Part shown: positions 48,080-56,242 of the stretch, piece after piece | Numbering within the stretch: position 1 is the stretch's first letter | How the letters are laid out: every line of letters starts with the position of its first letter | DNA from: Vibrio ulleungensis | GTDB lineage: Bacteria; Pseudomonadota; Gammaproteobacteria; Enterobacterales; Vibrionaceae | Length of the DNA stretch: 64,000 bases | Assembly (NCBI RefSeq): GCF_016900875.1 | Contig: NZ_JAFEUM010000004.1 | Location: 1-64,000 of the forward strand | Direction of reading: 5' to 3' | Program-made: the position numbers and the translations under genes | Notes under the pieces: model-generated | Told to the model about the DNA's origin: nothing | The model's database searches: none | What the model saw: the letters and a program-made list of their open reading frames with translations, nothing else

Positions 48080-48208
48080 TTTTTCCTACCTAACAAGTAC
48101 TAGTAGTCGAACCAACCCCAATCTAAAAAGAAGGTTGGATCGACAGATCATTATCTTGTTATCGGATAAATGGTGTAAAACTTGAGCGTTTATTGAACAA
48201 AAGTAATT

Positions 48209-48236
48209 GGGGTCAGAGTCAATTGACTCTGACCCC
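48209..48236. repeat. 28-bp perfect palindrome (GGGGTCAGAG type)
   Basis: GGGGTCAGAGTCAA is followed by its exact reverse complement. On the + strand GCTTTTT follows, so it could terminate + strand RNA, though no + gene ends here. It begins 5 bp after the macB stop codon on the opposite strand. This exact sequence recurs in many bacterial genomes, often near REP-associated tyrosine transposase genes; no such gene is in the window. Confidence 0.75.
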
Positions 48237-48241
48237 GCTTT

Positions 48242-50203
48242 TTAGTCGCGGGAAAGCGCGTCGACAGGTTCGAGTTGGGCGGCATTTCTAGCGGGTATAA
48301 ACCCAAATAGCACGCCGATCATACTTGAGCACACAAGTGCTGTGATGATCGAATCTGTGGAATACAGCATGGTAAAGTCGCTCGAGAAACGGTCAAACAC
48401 CTCCCCAATTAACAGCGCTAAACCAATGCCTAATGTACCGCCTAATATGCAGACCAATATTGCTTCAATGAGGAACTGACGCATGATATCGCTTTGACGC
48501 GCACCCACAGCCATGCGGATCCCAATCTCGCGAGTTCGCTCGGTCACTGACACCAGCATTATATTCATCACGCCTATTCCGCCCACCACCAGCGAAATAA
48601 ACGCGATAGCGGAGATCAGCAGCGTCATTGTCGCTGAGGTTTTTTCGATATTTTGACGAATGGTATCGGTATTGATGGTAAAAAAGTCGACTTTGCCATG
48701 TCGCATGGTGAGAAGGTCTATGATCCCTTGCTCTGCGGCACTGCTAGAGACTTGCTCGTCGATACGCACCGTTATGTCATTGACAAAGTTTTGTCTAAAA
48801 ATCCGTCCTGAAACCGTTGTATAAGGGATCCACACATTGAGTGAATCACTATTGCCAAACGAAGACTCCATCGCTTCCGTTACACCAATGATCCTAACCG
48901 GTAAGCGCCCCAAAAAGATCACCTCTCCCAACGGGTTGGCATCAGGAAACAGCTCCTCGGCAGTGTTGTCGTCAATCACCGCCACTTGCTCTAATCGGTC
49001 GACACTGCCTTGATCAAAATACTGTCCACTGGCGAGCGAGTAGCCTCGAACGCGAAAGTATTCAGTGCCAACGCCTTCAATTTGTCCGCTAACAGTTTCA
49101 TTGGAATAGCGAATATTTAAGTTAGTCGATACGGTAGGTGTGACACTATCGACAAACGGTAAATTGCCGATCGCTTCTGCATCACTTGCGGTTAACGAAT
49201 GAACCCGCCCAGCACGTCTATCTCCTCGCCCAGTGCCTGGCTTAATCTCAATCGTGTTGGTGCCCATTGAAGATATGTTATCTAGCACGCTTTGTTGTGA
49301 GCCGTTACCTAGAGCCACGACAGACACCACCGATGCAATGCCAATGATGATGCCCAGCATGGTTAAGAAAGTACGTAGCTTATGGTTCGACATCGCAATT
49401 AACGCCATCTTAAACGCTTCTTTGAGCGGCGATAGATCCAATAGGCTAGGCTTGGTTTTGGTGTGTTCGATACCCGTAATCGGATCGATATTGTCTTTGT
49501 TACGGTCACTATTGGTGATGGTGTCGGCGAGGATTTCACCATCTTTAATTTCGATGATTCGGTCGGCAAACTCGGCAACTTTGGGATCGTGGGTCACCAA
49601 AATGATGGTGTGGCCGTCGCGATGAAGTTCTTGCAACAGCTCCATCATCTCTTCGCCACTTCGGCTGTCTAGTGCCCCTGTTGGCTCATCAGCCAAGATG
49701 ATGTCACCACCGTTTATCAGTGCTCGAGCCACACTGACTCGCTGCTGCTGTCCACCGCTTAATTGACTTGGCTTATGATCTAACCGGTCATCAAGCCCGA
49801 GCCTCGTGAGCAGCTTCTCAGCTTTTTGCTGTCGTTCGGCCTTGCTTTCACGAGCGTAAAGCGCAGGCACTTCTGCGTTTTCGACCGCAGAGAGATCCCC
49901 CAGCAGATGATAACGTTGAAAGATAAATCCAAAATATTCACGTCGAAGCGCGGCCAACTCATCGTCTTTCATTTTAGACGTGTCAGCACCATTAACGAAA
50001 TAATGACCTTGGCTAGGCTTATCCAAACATCCCAAAATATTCATGAGCGTCGACTTACCAGAACCAGACGCTCCGATTATGGCGATCATCTCACCTCGAT
50101 GGATCTCGAGATCAATATTGTCGAGTACAGTCAGTTGCTGGTCGCCAGCAGCAAAGCTTCGATTAACCCCAGAGACTTTTAGTAACGGTTCGCTCATGCT
50201 CAC
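48242..50203 (-). CDS. macB: MacB-type ABC exporter, fused ATPase-permease
   Basis: 653-aa protein of the MacB tripartite efflux family. N-terminal ABC ATPase (Walker A GASGSGKS at 44-51, signature LSGGQQQR, Walker B DIILADEPTGALD), then a membrane helix near 280, a periplasmic MacB domain and three C-terminal helices with the FtsX motif NIMLVSVTERTREIGIRMAVG. It uses ATP to drive periplasmic substrates (macrolides, toxins, siderophores in other species) to TolC. Overlaps macA by 4 bp. Full length. Confidence 0.93.
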   Translation of the reverse strand: MSMSEPLLKVSGVNRSFAAGDQQLTVLDNIDLEIHRGEMIAIIGASGSGKSTLMNILGCLDKPSQGHYFVNGADTSKMKDDELAALRREYFGFIFQRYHLLGDLSAVENAEVPALYARESKAERQQKAEKLLTRLGLDDRLDHKPSQLSGGQQQRVSVARALINGGDIILADEPTGALDSRSGEEMMELLQELHRDGHTIILVTHDPKVAEFADRIIEIKDGEILADTITNSDRNKDNIDPITGIEHTKTKPSLLDLSPLKEAFKMALIAMSNHKLRTFLTMLGIIIGIASVVSVVALGNGSQQSVLDNISSMGTNTIEIKPGTGRGDRRAGRVHSLTASDAEAIGNLPFVDSVTPTVSTNLNIRYSNETVSGQIEGVGTEYFRVRGYSLASGQYFDQGSVDRLEQVAVIDDNTAEELFPDANPLGEVIFLGRLPVRIIGVTEAMESSFGNSDSLNVWIPYTTVSGRIFRQNFVNDITVRIDEQVSSSAAEQGIIDLLTMRHGKVDFFTINTDTIRQNIEKTSATMTLLISAIAFISLVVGGIGVMNIMLVSVTERTREIGIRMAVGARQSDIMRQFLIEAILVCILGGTLGIGLALLIGEVFDRFSSDFTMLYSTDSIITALVCSSMIGVLFGFIPARNAAQLEPVDALSRD

Positions 50204-51432
50204 AACCTCATGCCACCAGCACCACCGCCGCCAGGTCCACCACCTGGAGGGCCACCTGCTCCTTGGCCTTGCATGCCACCACTTGATCGGCTGGTCACCG
50301 ATGAGCTGCCAAGGACAATTTCATCGCCTTCATCAAGACCAGACAATATTTGAGCATAAACATTATTGTTAATGCCGACTTCAACCTTAGCCATAACCAC
50401 TTCACCATCTCGCAATACTGGAACCCCAAAGCGATCGGCGCGTCGTGGGTCTTGAACCAGTACTTGAGAGGGAACCAACAACGCATCCTCTGCCTTATCG
50501 AGAACAATGGATACTTGGGCGGTCATGCCTATACGTAAAATGCGATCTGGGTTTTCGACATCAAACAAAGCGTTATAGTAAATGGCGTCGCTGTTGCCGA
50601 TTTTAAGATCGATGTCGTCGCCGGTTAATATTGTTGGTCCAGGCTCGATGGCGCGCAGCGTCCCGGTGAAACTATGCTCGTTAGAGCCTAGAATGGAGAA
50701 ATACACTTCTTGGCCAGGCATAACATCGATAATGTCGGCCTCAGATACTTGCGCTTTAATGGTCATCACATCAAGGTTGGCTAACTCAACAATACTTGGC
50801 GTTCCCTGATTGTTGTTAACTGTTTGCCCCTCTTCCACCGACACATAAATAGTTGTGCCGTCAATCGGTGCATCAATAACTGTGTAAGAGAGGTTCAATT
50901 TGGCGTTGTCGACGGTAATTAGGGCTTTCTCTTTTTGAGCACTTAATTGGTCCAGCTCGGCTTTATTTACCAGTAACGTAGCTAAAGATGAGTCATATAG
51001 AGACTTAGAGGTTGCGCCGTCATTTAACATGGTTTTATAACGATCGAAGCTAGATTGTGCCTCGACGATCTGCGCTTGTTTCGCTTCGTATTGAGCATTA
51101 AGTACGCTGAGCTCTGCATAAGCTTCTTTTAGGAAATTTTGCTGAGCGAGATTATCAATGGTTGCCACTGGGTCGCCTTGTTTGACTTCGTCTCCCAAAG
51201 AAACTTCGATGGTTTCTATTTGACCTGAAATCTGAGCACCCACGTTAACGATCTTTGACGGATAAACCACACCGTCCGCTAGCACTACATTTTCAATGTC
51301 ACCACGCTGCACTCGATCGGTTGTGTAGTTGGTTTCGCTAGACTCGCTGGCAGGAGAATAGAACGTAACCCCACTTGCGATTGCGACGGCCAGTCCACTC
51401 ATCATTGCAACATGCTTTAATTTTAATCCCAC
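50200..51432 (-). CDS. macA: MacA-type periplasmic adaptor with glycine-rich tail
   Basis: 410-aa HlyD-family adaptor for MacB. N-terminal anchor (VAMMSGLAVAIASGVTFYS), barrel-sandwich motif (VGAQISGQIETIEVSLGDEVKQGDPVATID), helical hairpin (about 95-160) and beta-barrel. The last 25 residues are almost all Gly, Pro, Gln and Met (GGPPGGGPGGGGAGGMRL), which is uncommon and of unknown use. Starts at GTG 51432 with GAGGTGA upstream. No TolC gene is linked. Confidence 0.9.
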   Translation of the reverse strand: MGLKLKHVAMMSGLAVAIASGVTFYSPASESSETNYTTDRVQRGDIENVVLADGVVYPSKIVNVGAQISGQIETIEVSLGDEVKQGDPVATIDNLAQQNFLKEAYAELSVLNAQYEAKQAQIVEAQSSFDRYKTMLNDGATSKSLYDSSLATLLVNKAELDQLSAQKEKALITVDNAKLNLSYTVIDAPIDGTTIYVSVEEGQTVNNNQGTPSIVELANLDVMTIKAQVSEADIIDVMPGQEVYFSILGSNEHSFTGTLRAIEPGPTILTGDDIDLKIGNSDAIYYNALFDVENPDRILRIGMTAQVSIVLDKAEDALLVPSQVLVQDPRRADRFGVPVLRDGEVVMAKVEVGINNNVYAQILSGLDEGDEIVLGSSSVTSRSSGGMQGQGAGGPPGGGPGGGGAGGMRL

Positions 51433-51679
51433 TACTCACCTCAAACCTTGCGACCAAGGACAGATCTAGTCCTACTACTGTTGCATACAGTATCGGAAAT
51501 CAATTTGCAGAAATTGTGGAGAAAGTGTGGAGTTTAAGGGTGCTTTTTTCCGACATGTAGCGCTTATCACTAAGTAGAAATCAGCATTTGAAAATGAATT
51601 CGACGTAGTGATTAACCGATCATGCCAGAACTTGTTAAGTTTAAGTGTAATTCTTATGGTCGTATTGCGGTGTTCACAA

Positions 51680-53029
51680 TCACAAAACGGTACGCATAAA
51701 CGCCGTCATCTCGTGGTGTATTTGTGACATCAGCTCATCAACATCGACCACTGTACTTCGCTGATTGTCGATCACCATTCGCCCATTAATGAAACTGTAT
51801 TCAATGTCTGCTGGCTCACCACACAGCAATGGAGCAAGCTCGAGAGAGTGTACCGTTGCCATTCGAGGAGAGTCGATGCGATAAGCCACAAGATCAGCCG
51901 CAAAGCCTACTTCAATCTGCCCGCTTTTGAACCTGAGCAACTCTGCGCCATTTTGGCTCGCCCATTGCAGTACTTGTTGTGGCTGCAATGAATCGGCACC
52001 ATTTTGTGCACGTTGCAGTAACCAAGCTAGATTTAGCTCTTGGAGCATCGAACCTGACTCTGATGACGCCGAGCCATCAACCCCTATGGTCACTGGCATT
52101 CCCAGAGCTTGCATCTCGACGGCTGCGGCTATACCGCTGCCCAAACGGCAATTTGATGTTGGACAATGCGCTATTCCAGTACCGGTGCCAGCAAGCAACT
52201 CTCGCGATTGTTGATCGGTTTTCACCAAATGGGCGAACCACACATCGGCGCCAAGCCAATCACAGCTTTGCGCGTATTCAACGGCACTCATTGCGTATTG
52301 GCTCTGCGCTTGTTGCTCGTCGTATTGAACTTCGAGCAAATGCGAATGCATTTTGAGCTGATGCTGCCGTGCAAATTGCGCAAACTCTTTGAGATGCGCC
52401 GGTTCACAGGAATGAATGAGACTGGTTGGCGCCATGCACAAGCGGCTCATCGACAGTGGATTGTTATCGTGAAACTGAAGGCTTTGCTCCATACGACGCA
52501 TGACTAATTCGGGAGTTTCAGGCTCAAGTTGCATGCTTTTCATGCCTTTATGACTGCCTATACGCGTTGCACTGCCACGACACAAAACAAAGCGCATACC
52601 CATCTCTTCTGCCGCTTGCCAAACCGCTTGCTCCATTTCGTAACTGGTCGACTGATGATACAGATAATGATGATCCGCGCAGGTGGTAGCGCCAGAGCGT
52701 TGCAGTTCGTAGATCCCAAGCTTGGCTGCAAGGTACATCAGTTTTGGTGGGATTTTTGGCCAAAACCGATATGGGACCGCAGCTAACCACTCACCTAGCC
52801 CTTTGTTAAGTCCCGCGGGAACGCCTTTCAATATTGATTGCGCCAAATGGTGATGCGTGTTTACAAATCCGGGATAAATCACACATCCCTTAGCGTCTAC
52901 GATTTGCTCGCCTTTCGCCTCGAGGTTTGTGCCTATTTCGCTAATTACGCCGTTTGATATGCGGATGTCGCCTTGTCTGGTGTTATGTGGACCCACGGTG
53001 GCGTATGAATTTTTGATGAGATAACTCAT
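51680..53029 (-). CDS. Amidohydrolase, 8-oxoguanine/guanine deaminase-like
   Basis: 449-aa cytoplasmic metal-dependent deaminase of the TrzN/AtzA/SsnA superfamily. Metal-site motifs: NTHHH (His59 and His61), HSHLLE, FAHLVKTD and GVDGSASSES (Asp). The TSNCRLGSG segment and overall pattern resemble bacterial 8-oxoguanine deaminases (8-oxoguanine to urate). Guanine deaminase activity is an alternative. The riboswitch-like leader and the divergent NMT1-type importer support a purine substrate. Start ATG has AGGAG, which lies in an RNA region able to pair with the riboswitch. Confidence 0.85.
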   Translation of the reverse strand: MSYLIKNSYATVGPHNTRQGDIRISNGVISEIGTNLEAKGEQIVDAKGCVIYPGFVNTHHHLAQSILKGVPAGLNKGLGEWLAAVPYRFWPKIPPKLMYLAAKLGIYELQRSGATTCADHHYLYHQSTSYEMEQAVWQAAEEMGMRFVLCRGSATRIGSHKGMKSMQLEPETPELVMRRMEQSLQFHDNNPLSMSRLCMAPTSLIHSCEPAHLKEFAQFARQHQLKMHSHLLEVQYDEQQAQSQYAMSAVEYAQSCDWLGADVWFAHLVKTDQQSRELLAGTGTGIAHCPTSNCRLGSGIAAAVEMQALGMPVTIGVDGSASSESGSMLQELNLAWLLQRAQNGADSLQPQQVLQWASQNGAELLRFKSGQIEVGFAADLVAYRIDSPRMATVHSLELAPLLCGEPADIEYSFINGRMVIDNQRSTVVDVDELMSQIHHEMTAFMRTVL

Positions 53030-53031
53030 TA

Positions 53032-53089
53032 AGTGCTCCTTTGGCTAAAGAGCAATGTCCCGGGGAATCCCTGACCGCTTCTACTCCTA
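53032..53089 (-). promoter_or_regulatory. Xanthine-I (NMT1 motif) riboswitch before the amidohydrolase gene
   Basis: On the minus strand the aptamer runs from AGGAGTAGAAGCG (53089-53077), through a short GGG/CCC arm, to ACATTGCTCTT (about 53059-53049). GUAGAAGCG and CAUUGCUC are the conserved core of the NMT1 motif, which binds xanthine and urate. Helix P1 is AGGAG with CUCUU. The same 3' strand, GCUCUUU, can instead pair with AAAGGAGC, the ribosome binding site of the gene (7 pairs, loop AGCC). The two folds exclude each other, so ligand binding should free the ribosome binding site (ON switch). Confidence 0.85.
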
Positions 53090-53112
53090 AATGTCTGTGT
53101 TCTTTGGATTAG

Positions 53113-53128
53113 AGCAAGGATCAAGCCA
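53113..53128 (-). promoter_or_regulatory. Sigma54-type promoter for the amidohydrolase gene
   Basis: Minus strand TGGCTTGATCCTTGCT: GG and GC are 10 bases apart and the flanks fit the -24/-12 consensus (TGGCAC-N5-TTGCW). RNA would start near 53102, about 13 nt before the riboswitch. Confidence 0.65.
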
Positions 53129-53202
53129 AATGGTTTGCGTTCACGGGCGGTCTACTCATCACCGTTAAATGTACCATCGGATTCGCTTTTGGAGAGGCTT
53201 TT

Positions 53203-53219
53203 CGCACCAGCAGAGTGCA
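53203..53219. promoter_or_regulatory. NtrC-like enhancer site 1
   Basis: CGCACCAGCAGAGTGCA has the GCAC-N7-GTGC dyad of NtrC sites. Its centre (53211) is about 109 bp upstream of the minus-strand sigma54 start and 156 bp upstream of the plus-strand one. Confidence 0.55.
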
Positions 53220-53234
53220 CAGATTCTATTGAAA

Positions 53235-53251
53235 TGCACTATCGAGACACA
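53235..53251. promoter_or_regulatory. NtrC-like enhancer site 2 (weaker)
   Basis: TGCACTATCGAGACACA keeps a full GCAC half-site and a degenerate second half. Its centre lies 32 bp, about three DNA turns, from site 1, the spacing of the two strong NtrC sites at E. coli glnA. Confidence 0.45.
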
Positions 53252-53340
53252 AATGTGACTAGCGTGAAACCGTGGCGTTAATGCCAGTTAACCCGGGCAA
53301 TACTTATGGTTATTGAAATGAAAACGAAATGTAAAATATC

Positions 53341-53356
53341 TGGCATGTGACTTGCA
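53341..53356 (+). promoter_or_regulatory. Sigma54-type promoter for the NMT1-type importer operon
   Basis: TGGCATGTGACTTGCA matches the sigma54 consensus with GG and GC 10 bases apart. RNA would start near 53367, giving a 229-nt leader that contains the riboswitch and a long hairpin. Confidence 0.72.
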
Positions 53357-53432
53357 AAACTACACAGTAAACCATCCTCATCGTGAGGTCATAAAGGTAA
53401 ATCGCGCACCAATACACTAACAACAATCAGTT

Positions 53433-53502
53433 AAAAGAGTAGAAGCGTTTGTCCTATCTGAACACAGCGTAAGTCAGATAGAGATAGAGACATTGCTCGT
53501 TA
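53433..53502 (+). promoter_or_regulatory. Xanthine-I (NMT1 motif) riboswitch before the importer operon
   Basis: AAGAGTAGAAGCG (from 53435) and ACATTGCTC (53490-53498) are the conserved parts of the NMT1 motif. They enclose a longer arm than in the other two copies, with an 8-bp helix CTATCTGA/TCAGATAG. P1 is short here (GAG/CUC plus weak pairs). It precedes a gene for an NMT1/THI5-type binding protein, the gene class after which the motif was named. Confidence 0.82.
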
Positions 53503-53507
53503 CATCC

Positions 53508-53586
53508 GGAAAGGTGTCTCAGTAGCGTATGGCTCATTTTTGCTCACTTAAAGACGCTTTTCCAAACCGTAATCGGATAGGAAAGG
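53508..53586 (+). promoter_or_regulatory. Probable expression platform of the importer riboswitch
   Basis: GGAAAGGTGTCT (53508-53519) pairs over 12 positions with AGACGCTTTTCC (53552-53563). The heptamer GGAAAGG recurs at 53580-53586, where it is the ribosome binding site of the gene. Both copies can pair with CUUUUCC (53557-53563), but not at once, so one fold hides the ribosome binding site and the other frees it. How ligand binding selects the fold is not clear from sequence alone. Confidence 0.5.
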
Positions 53587-53595
53587 AACTCCATT

Positions 53596-54582
53596 ATGCT
53601 TAAAAGACTTCACTCAACTCTGCTTCTAATCACTTGCAGCTTCTCGTCAATTGCCGCTGACAAAGTAAACTTTCAACTCGATTGGCTGCCTGGAGGGGAT
53701 AAAGCCCCAGTCTATGTAGGAATTACCACAGGCATTTTTGAAAAATACGACCTAGAAGTCACCATTAATCAGGGAAGAGGCTCAACTGAAGCAATCACTA
53801 AATTGGCAACCGGCATCTCTGACGTGGGTATTGCTGACATTTCTGCGCTGATGGTTGCTAAGGCATCAGATGATGTACCGGTATCTGCTGTATACTCGAT
53901 TTTCAGCCAAGCGCCACACGCGTTTTTTGTGGTCGACAATGGCGAAATCAACTCCATAAGTGAAATCAAAGGTAAGCGGGTAGCAACATCACCGTTCACT
54001 TCTTCCAACCTATACCTTCCACTTGTTCTCGAACAAAATGGCTTTTCACAAGACGACATCACACTGACCAAAGCGGATCCTGGTGCACTCGGCCCTATGC
54101 TAGCCACCGAGAATACCGATGTGTTGATTTCATGGGTAACCAGTACCGAGCGTCTAAAAGGACAAGCAAAACAAGCAGGGAAAACCTTAAAAGTCATGCC
54201 ATGGCACGAAGCTGGGCTCGAACAGTACGCCACGTCACTGATCGCTAGCGATAAATTCTTGGCTGAGCGACCAGAGGTTGCGAAACGCTTTATTCAAGCC
54301 TTTGCAGAAGCCATTGAGTATACCTGGGCTAACCCAACGCAGAGCGCACAAGCAATTAATAGCATCGTGCCAGAAGTGGACGTGAAAGAGGCTACCGACA
54401 CCATCAATTCAATTTACAACTTGGTGTACAACCCAGTAAGCGAGGCGAGCAGTGTTGGTCAGTTTGATAAAAATCACTTAGCACTCACCTGGAAATGGAC
54501 CTCCGCGGCACAGGGCATTGAGGCAACAAGTTTCGATCCAGAATTGGCACTCAACAGAGACTTTTTGCCGGAGGCAAAATAA
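53596..54582 (+). CDS. NMT1/THI5-type ABC importer substrate-binding protein
   Basis: 328-aa periplasmic binding protein. Signal peptide LHSTLLLITCSFSSIAA, then the family opening VNFQLDWLPGGDKAPVYVGITTGIFEKYDLEV, and IADISALMVAKA. Similar proteins bind pyrimidine precursors, riboflavin, or taurine-like compounds. The xanthine-type riboswitch and neighbouring deaminase suggest a purine such as xanthine, urate, 8-oxoguanine or allantoin. First gene of an importer operon; its stop overlaps the ATPase start by one base. Confidence 0.88.
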   Translation: MLKRLHSTLLLITCSFSSIAADKVNFQLDWLPGGDKAPVYVGITTGIFEKYDLEVTINQGRGSTEAITKLATGISDVGIADISALMVAKASDDVPVSAVYSIFSQAPHAFFVVDNGEINSISEIKGKRVATSPFTSSNLYLPLVLEQNGFSQDDITLTKADPGALGPMLATENTDVLISWVTSTERLKGQAKQAGKTLKVMPWHEAGLEQYATSLIASDKFLAERPEVAKRFIQAFAEAIEYTWANPTQSAQAINSIVPEVDVKEATDTINSIYNLVYNPVSEASSVGQFDKNHLALTWKWTSAAQGIEATSFDPELALNRDFLPEAK

Positions 54583-55397
54583 TGAGCACCTTTGTAGAGT
54601 TACGCGACGTGTCACACACATACGTCACTGATAAAGGGGCTGAAGTCCAAGCCCTTAAAGACGTCAATTTTACCATTCAAAAGAATCAGTTTATTGCTGT
54701 CGTCGGCCCATCCGGCTGTGGTAAATCGACACTGCTTCGGTTGTTATCAGGATTACTACAGCCTACAGATGGAAACGTATCGGTTTTCGGTCACGCGGTT
54801 GCTGAGCCGCGTGACGACATTGGGATCGTTTTTCAAAAACCTACTTTGCTGCCGTGGTTGAGTATTATCGATAACGTACTATTTCCACTTAAGCACAAAT
54901 ACAATTATGTGTCGGCAAAAGACAAGGCTCTCGCCGAATCGCTCATCGACATGGTCGGACTTTCGGACTTTCTGGCTCAAAGGCCGGACGAACTATCGGG
55001 AGGCATGCAGCAGCGAATCGGTATTGCCAGAGCACTGCTGCTCGATCCCGACATATTGATCATGGACGAGCCTTTCTCGGCGTTGGACGCGCTGACACGT
55101 GAGGAAATGGGGTTCGAGCTACAAAGCATTTGGCAAAAGAAACCCAAAACCGTGCTATTTATTACGCACTCCATCTCTGAAGCGGTTCTGCTCGCAGACA
55201 AAGTGCTGATCATGAGTCAGCGGCCAGGCACTATTATCGAAGAGATCCCAATTGAACTGCCTCGTCCGCGCACCATCGAGACCATTCATCACCCGACATT
55301 TGCAAACTACACCACTCGCATTAGAAAACAGATCTATCAGCCGCAGGCTGTTAAAGCAGCAACCGACACCAAAGCGGCACTTAAAACAGTGGCCTAG
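54582..55397 (+). CDS. ABC importer ATPase (nitrate/sulfonate/NMT1 class)
   Basis: 271-aa ATPase of the SsuB/TauB/ThiZ class. Walker A GPSGCGKST (about 43-51), Q-loop VFQKPTLLPW, signature LSGGMQQR, Walker B ILIMDEPFSALDALTR and H-loop FITHSISEAVLLAD. It energises uptake by the neighbouring permease and binding protein. Separated from the permease gene by 8 bp. Confidence 0.92.
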   Translation: MSTFVELRDVSHTYVTDKGAEVQALKDVNFTIQKNQFIAVVGPSGCGKSTLLRLLSGLLQPTDGNVSVFGHAVAEPRDDIGIVFQKPTLLPWLSIIDNVLFPLKHKYNYVSAKDKALAESLIDMVGLSDFLAQRPDELSGGMQQRIGIARALLLDPDILIMDEPFSALDALTREEMGFELQSIWQKKPKTVLFITHSISEAVLLADKVLIMSQRPGTIIEEIPIELPRPRTIETIHHPTFANYTTRIRKQIYQPQAVKAATDTKAALKTVA

Positions 55398-55405
55398 GAA
55401 CAACT

Positions 55406-56161
55406 ATGATTCTATCGTTCAAACGATTCTTACCCATACTCACCTTAGTTATGATCATCCCGCTTTGGGAATTAGTATGTGTAGTGGCAAATATCCCACC
55501 GTATATACTACCTGCTCCATCAGACATCATTGAGGCGTTTTTCACCGTCGATGCAAGCCGATGGCTCAAGCATCTATGGGCTACGCTTTACATCGCTATT
55601 GTTGGATTCATTGTATCGGTGGTAGTCAGCATTCCTATTGCCATCGCGATGATCCGTTCTGAATACCTAAATAAAACGATCTACCCGGCATTAGTGGTGA
55701 TCCAGTCAACGCCCGTGGTCGCAATTGCGCCGCTTCTCATTGTGATCCTTGGTACTGGCGATGCACCGCGTTTAGCCATCACCTTTTTAATTACTTTTTT
55801 CCCGCTGGTTGTTGCGGCAACGACCGGAATGCAAGCCACACCCAAGGAATTGATCGAATTATCACAGTCACTCAGGGCGAAACCCAGTCGCGAGATCTGG
55901 CAAATAAGACTGCCCTATGCCATTCCCTACATTTTCAGCGGCCTTAAAGTCGCCATCACACTGGCTATAATTGGCGCGGTGATCGCCGAGTTTGTCGCTG
56001 CCGAAGAGGGGTTGGGCTACTTTATTCAGTTTTCGACCTCATACTTCAAGATCCCGCAGGCATTTGCGTCACTGTTTGTCTTGTCGGTGATCAGCCTGTC
56101 GTTATTTCACAGCATCAAACTCATTCAAAAGACCTTCTTTAGTTGGAGTTTGAACCGATAA
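55406..56161 (+). CDS. ABC importer permease (nitrate/sulfonate/NMT1 class)
   Basis: 251-aa inner-membrane permease with about six helices; opening IIPLWELVCVVANIPPYILPAPSDI and the coupling region ELIELSQSLRAKPSREIWQIRLPYAIPYIFSGLK are typical of SsuC/TauC/ThiX proteins. It likely works as a homodimer with the adjacent ATPase. The third riboswitch begins 15 bp after its stop. Confidence 0.92.
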   Translation: MILSFKRFLPILTLVMIIPLWELVCVVANIPPYILPAPSDIIEAFFTVDASRWLKHLWATLYIAIVGFIVSVVVSIPIAIAMIRSEYLNKTIYPALVVIQSTPVVAIAPLLIVILGTGDAPRLAITFLITFFPLVVAATTGMQATPKELIELSQSLRAKPSREIWQIRLPYAIPYIFSGLKVAITLAIIGAVIAEFVAAEEGLGYFIQFSTSYFKIPQAFASLFVLSVISLSLFHSIKLIQKTFFSWSLNR

Positions 56162-56176
56162 CCTAAATCACTTAAC

Positions 56177-56237
56177 AGGAGTAGAAGCGGCAAATCGAAA
56201 CGATTGGCATTGCTCCATTACCCAACCGTAATTGGAG
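56177..56237 (+). promoter_or_regulatory. Xanthine-I (NMT1 motif) riboswitch before the first oxygenase gene
   Basis: AGGAGTAGAAGCGG (from 56177) and GGCATTGCTCC (to 56216) flank a small arm AATCG-AAA-CGATT. P1 is GGAG/CUCC. The P1 3' strand can instead extend as CUCCAUUAC and pair with GUAAUUGGAG (56228-56237), with one bulged U; GGAG there is the ribosome binding site for the ATG at 56243. As in the amidohydrolase leader this predicts ligand-ON translation. It lies inside the operon, after the permease gene. Confidence 0.85.
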
Positions 56238-56242
56238 ACCCT

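Noticed and set aside
53433..53502. Classical guanine/adenine (xpt-type) purine riboswitch
   Set aside because: The three-way-junction conserved loops of that class are absent; the GUAGAAGCG/CAUUGCUC core fits the NMT1 motif instead.
56204..56242. In-frame upstream extension of the first oxygenase (TTG at 56204)
   Set aside because: It runs through the conserved riboswitch; the ATG at 56243 has an ideal TTGGAG ribosome binding site.
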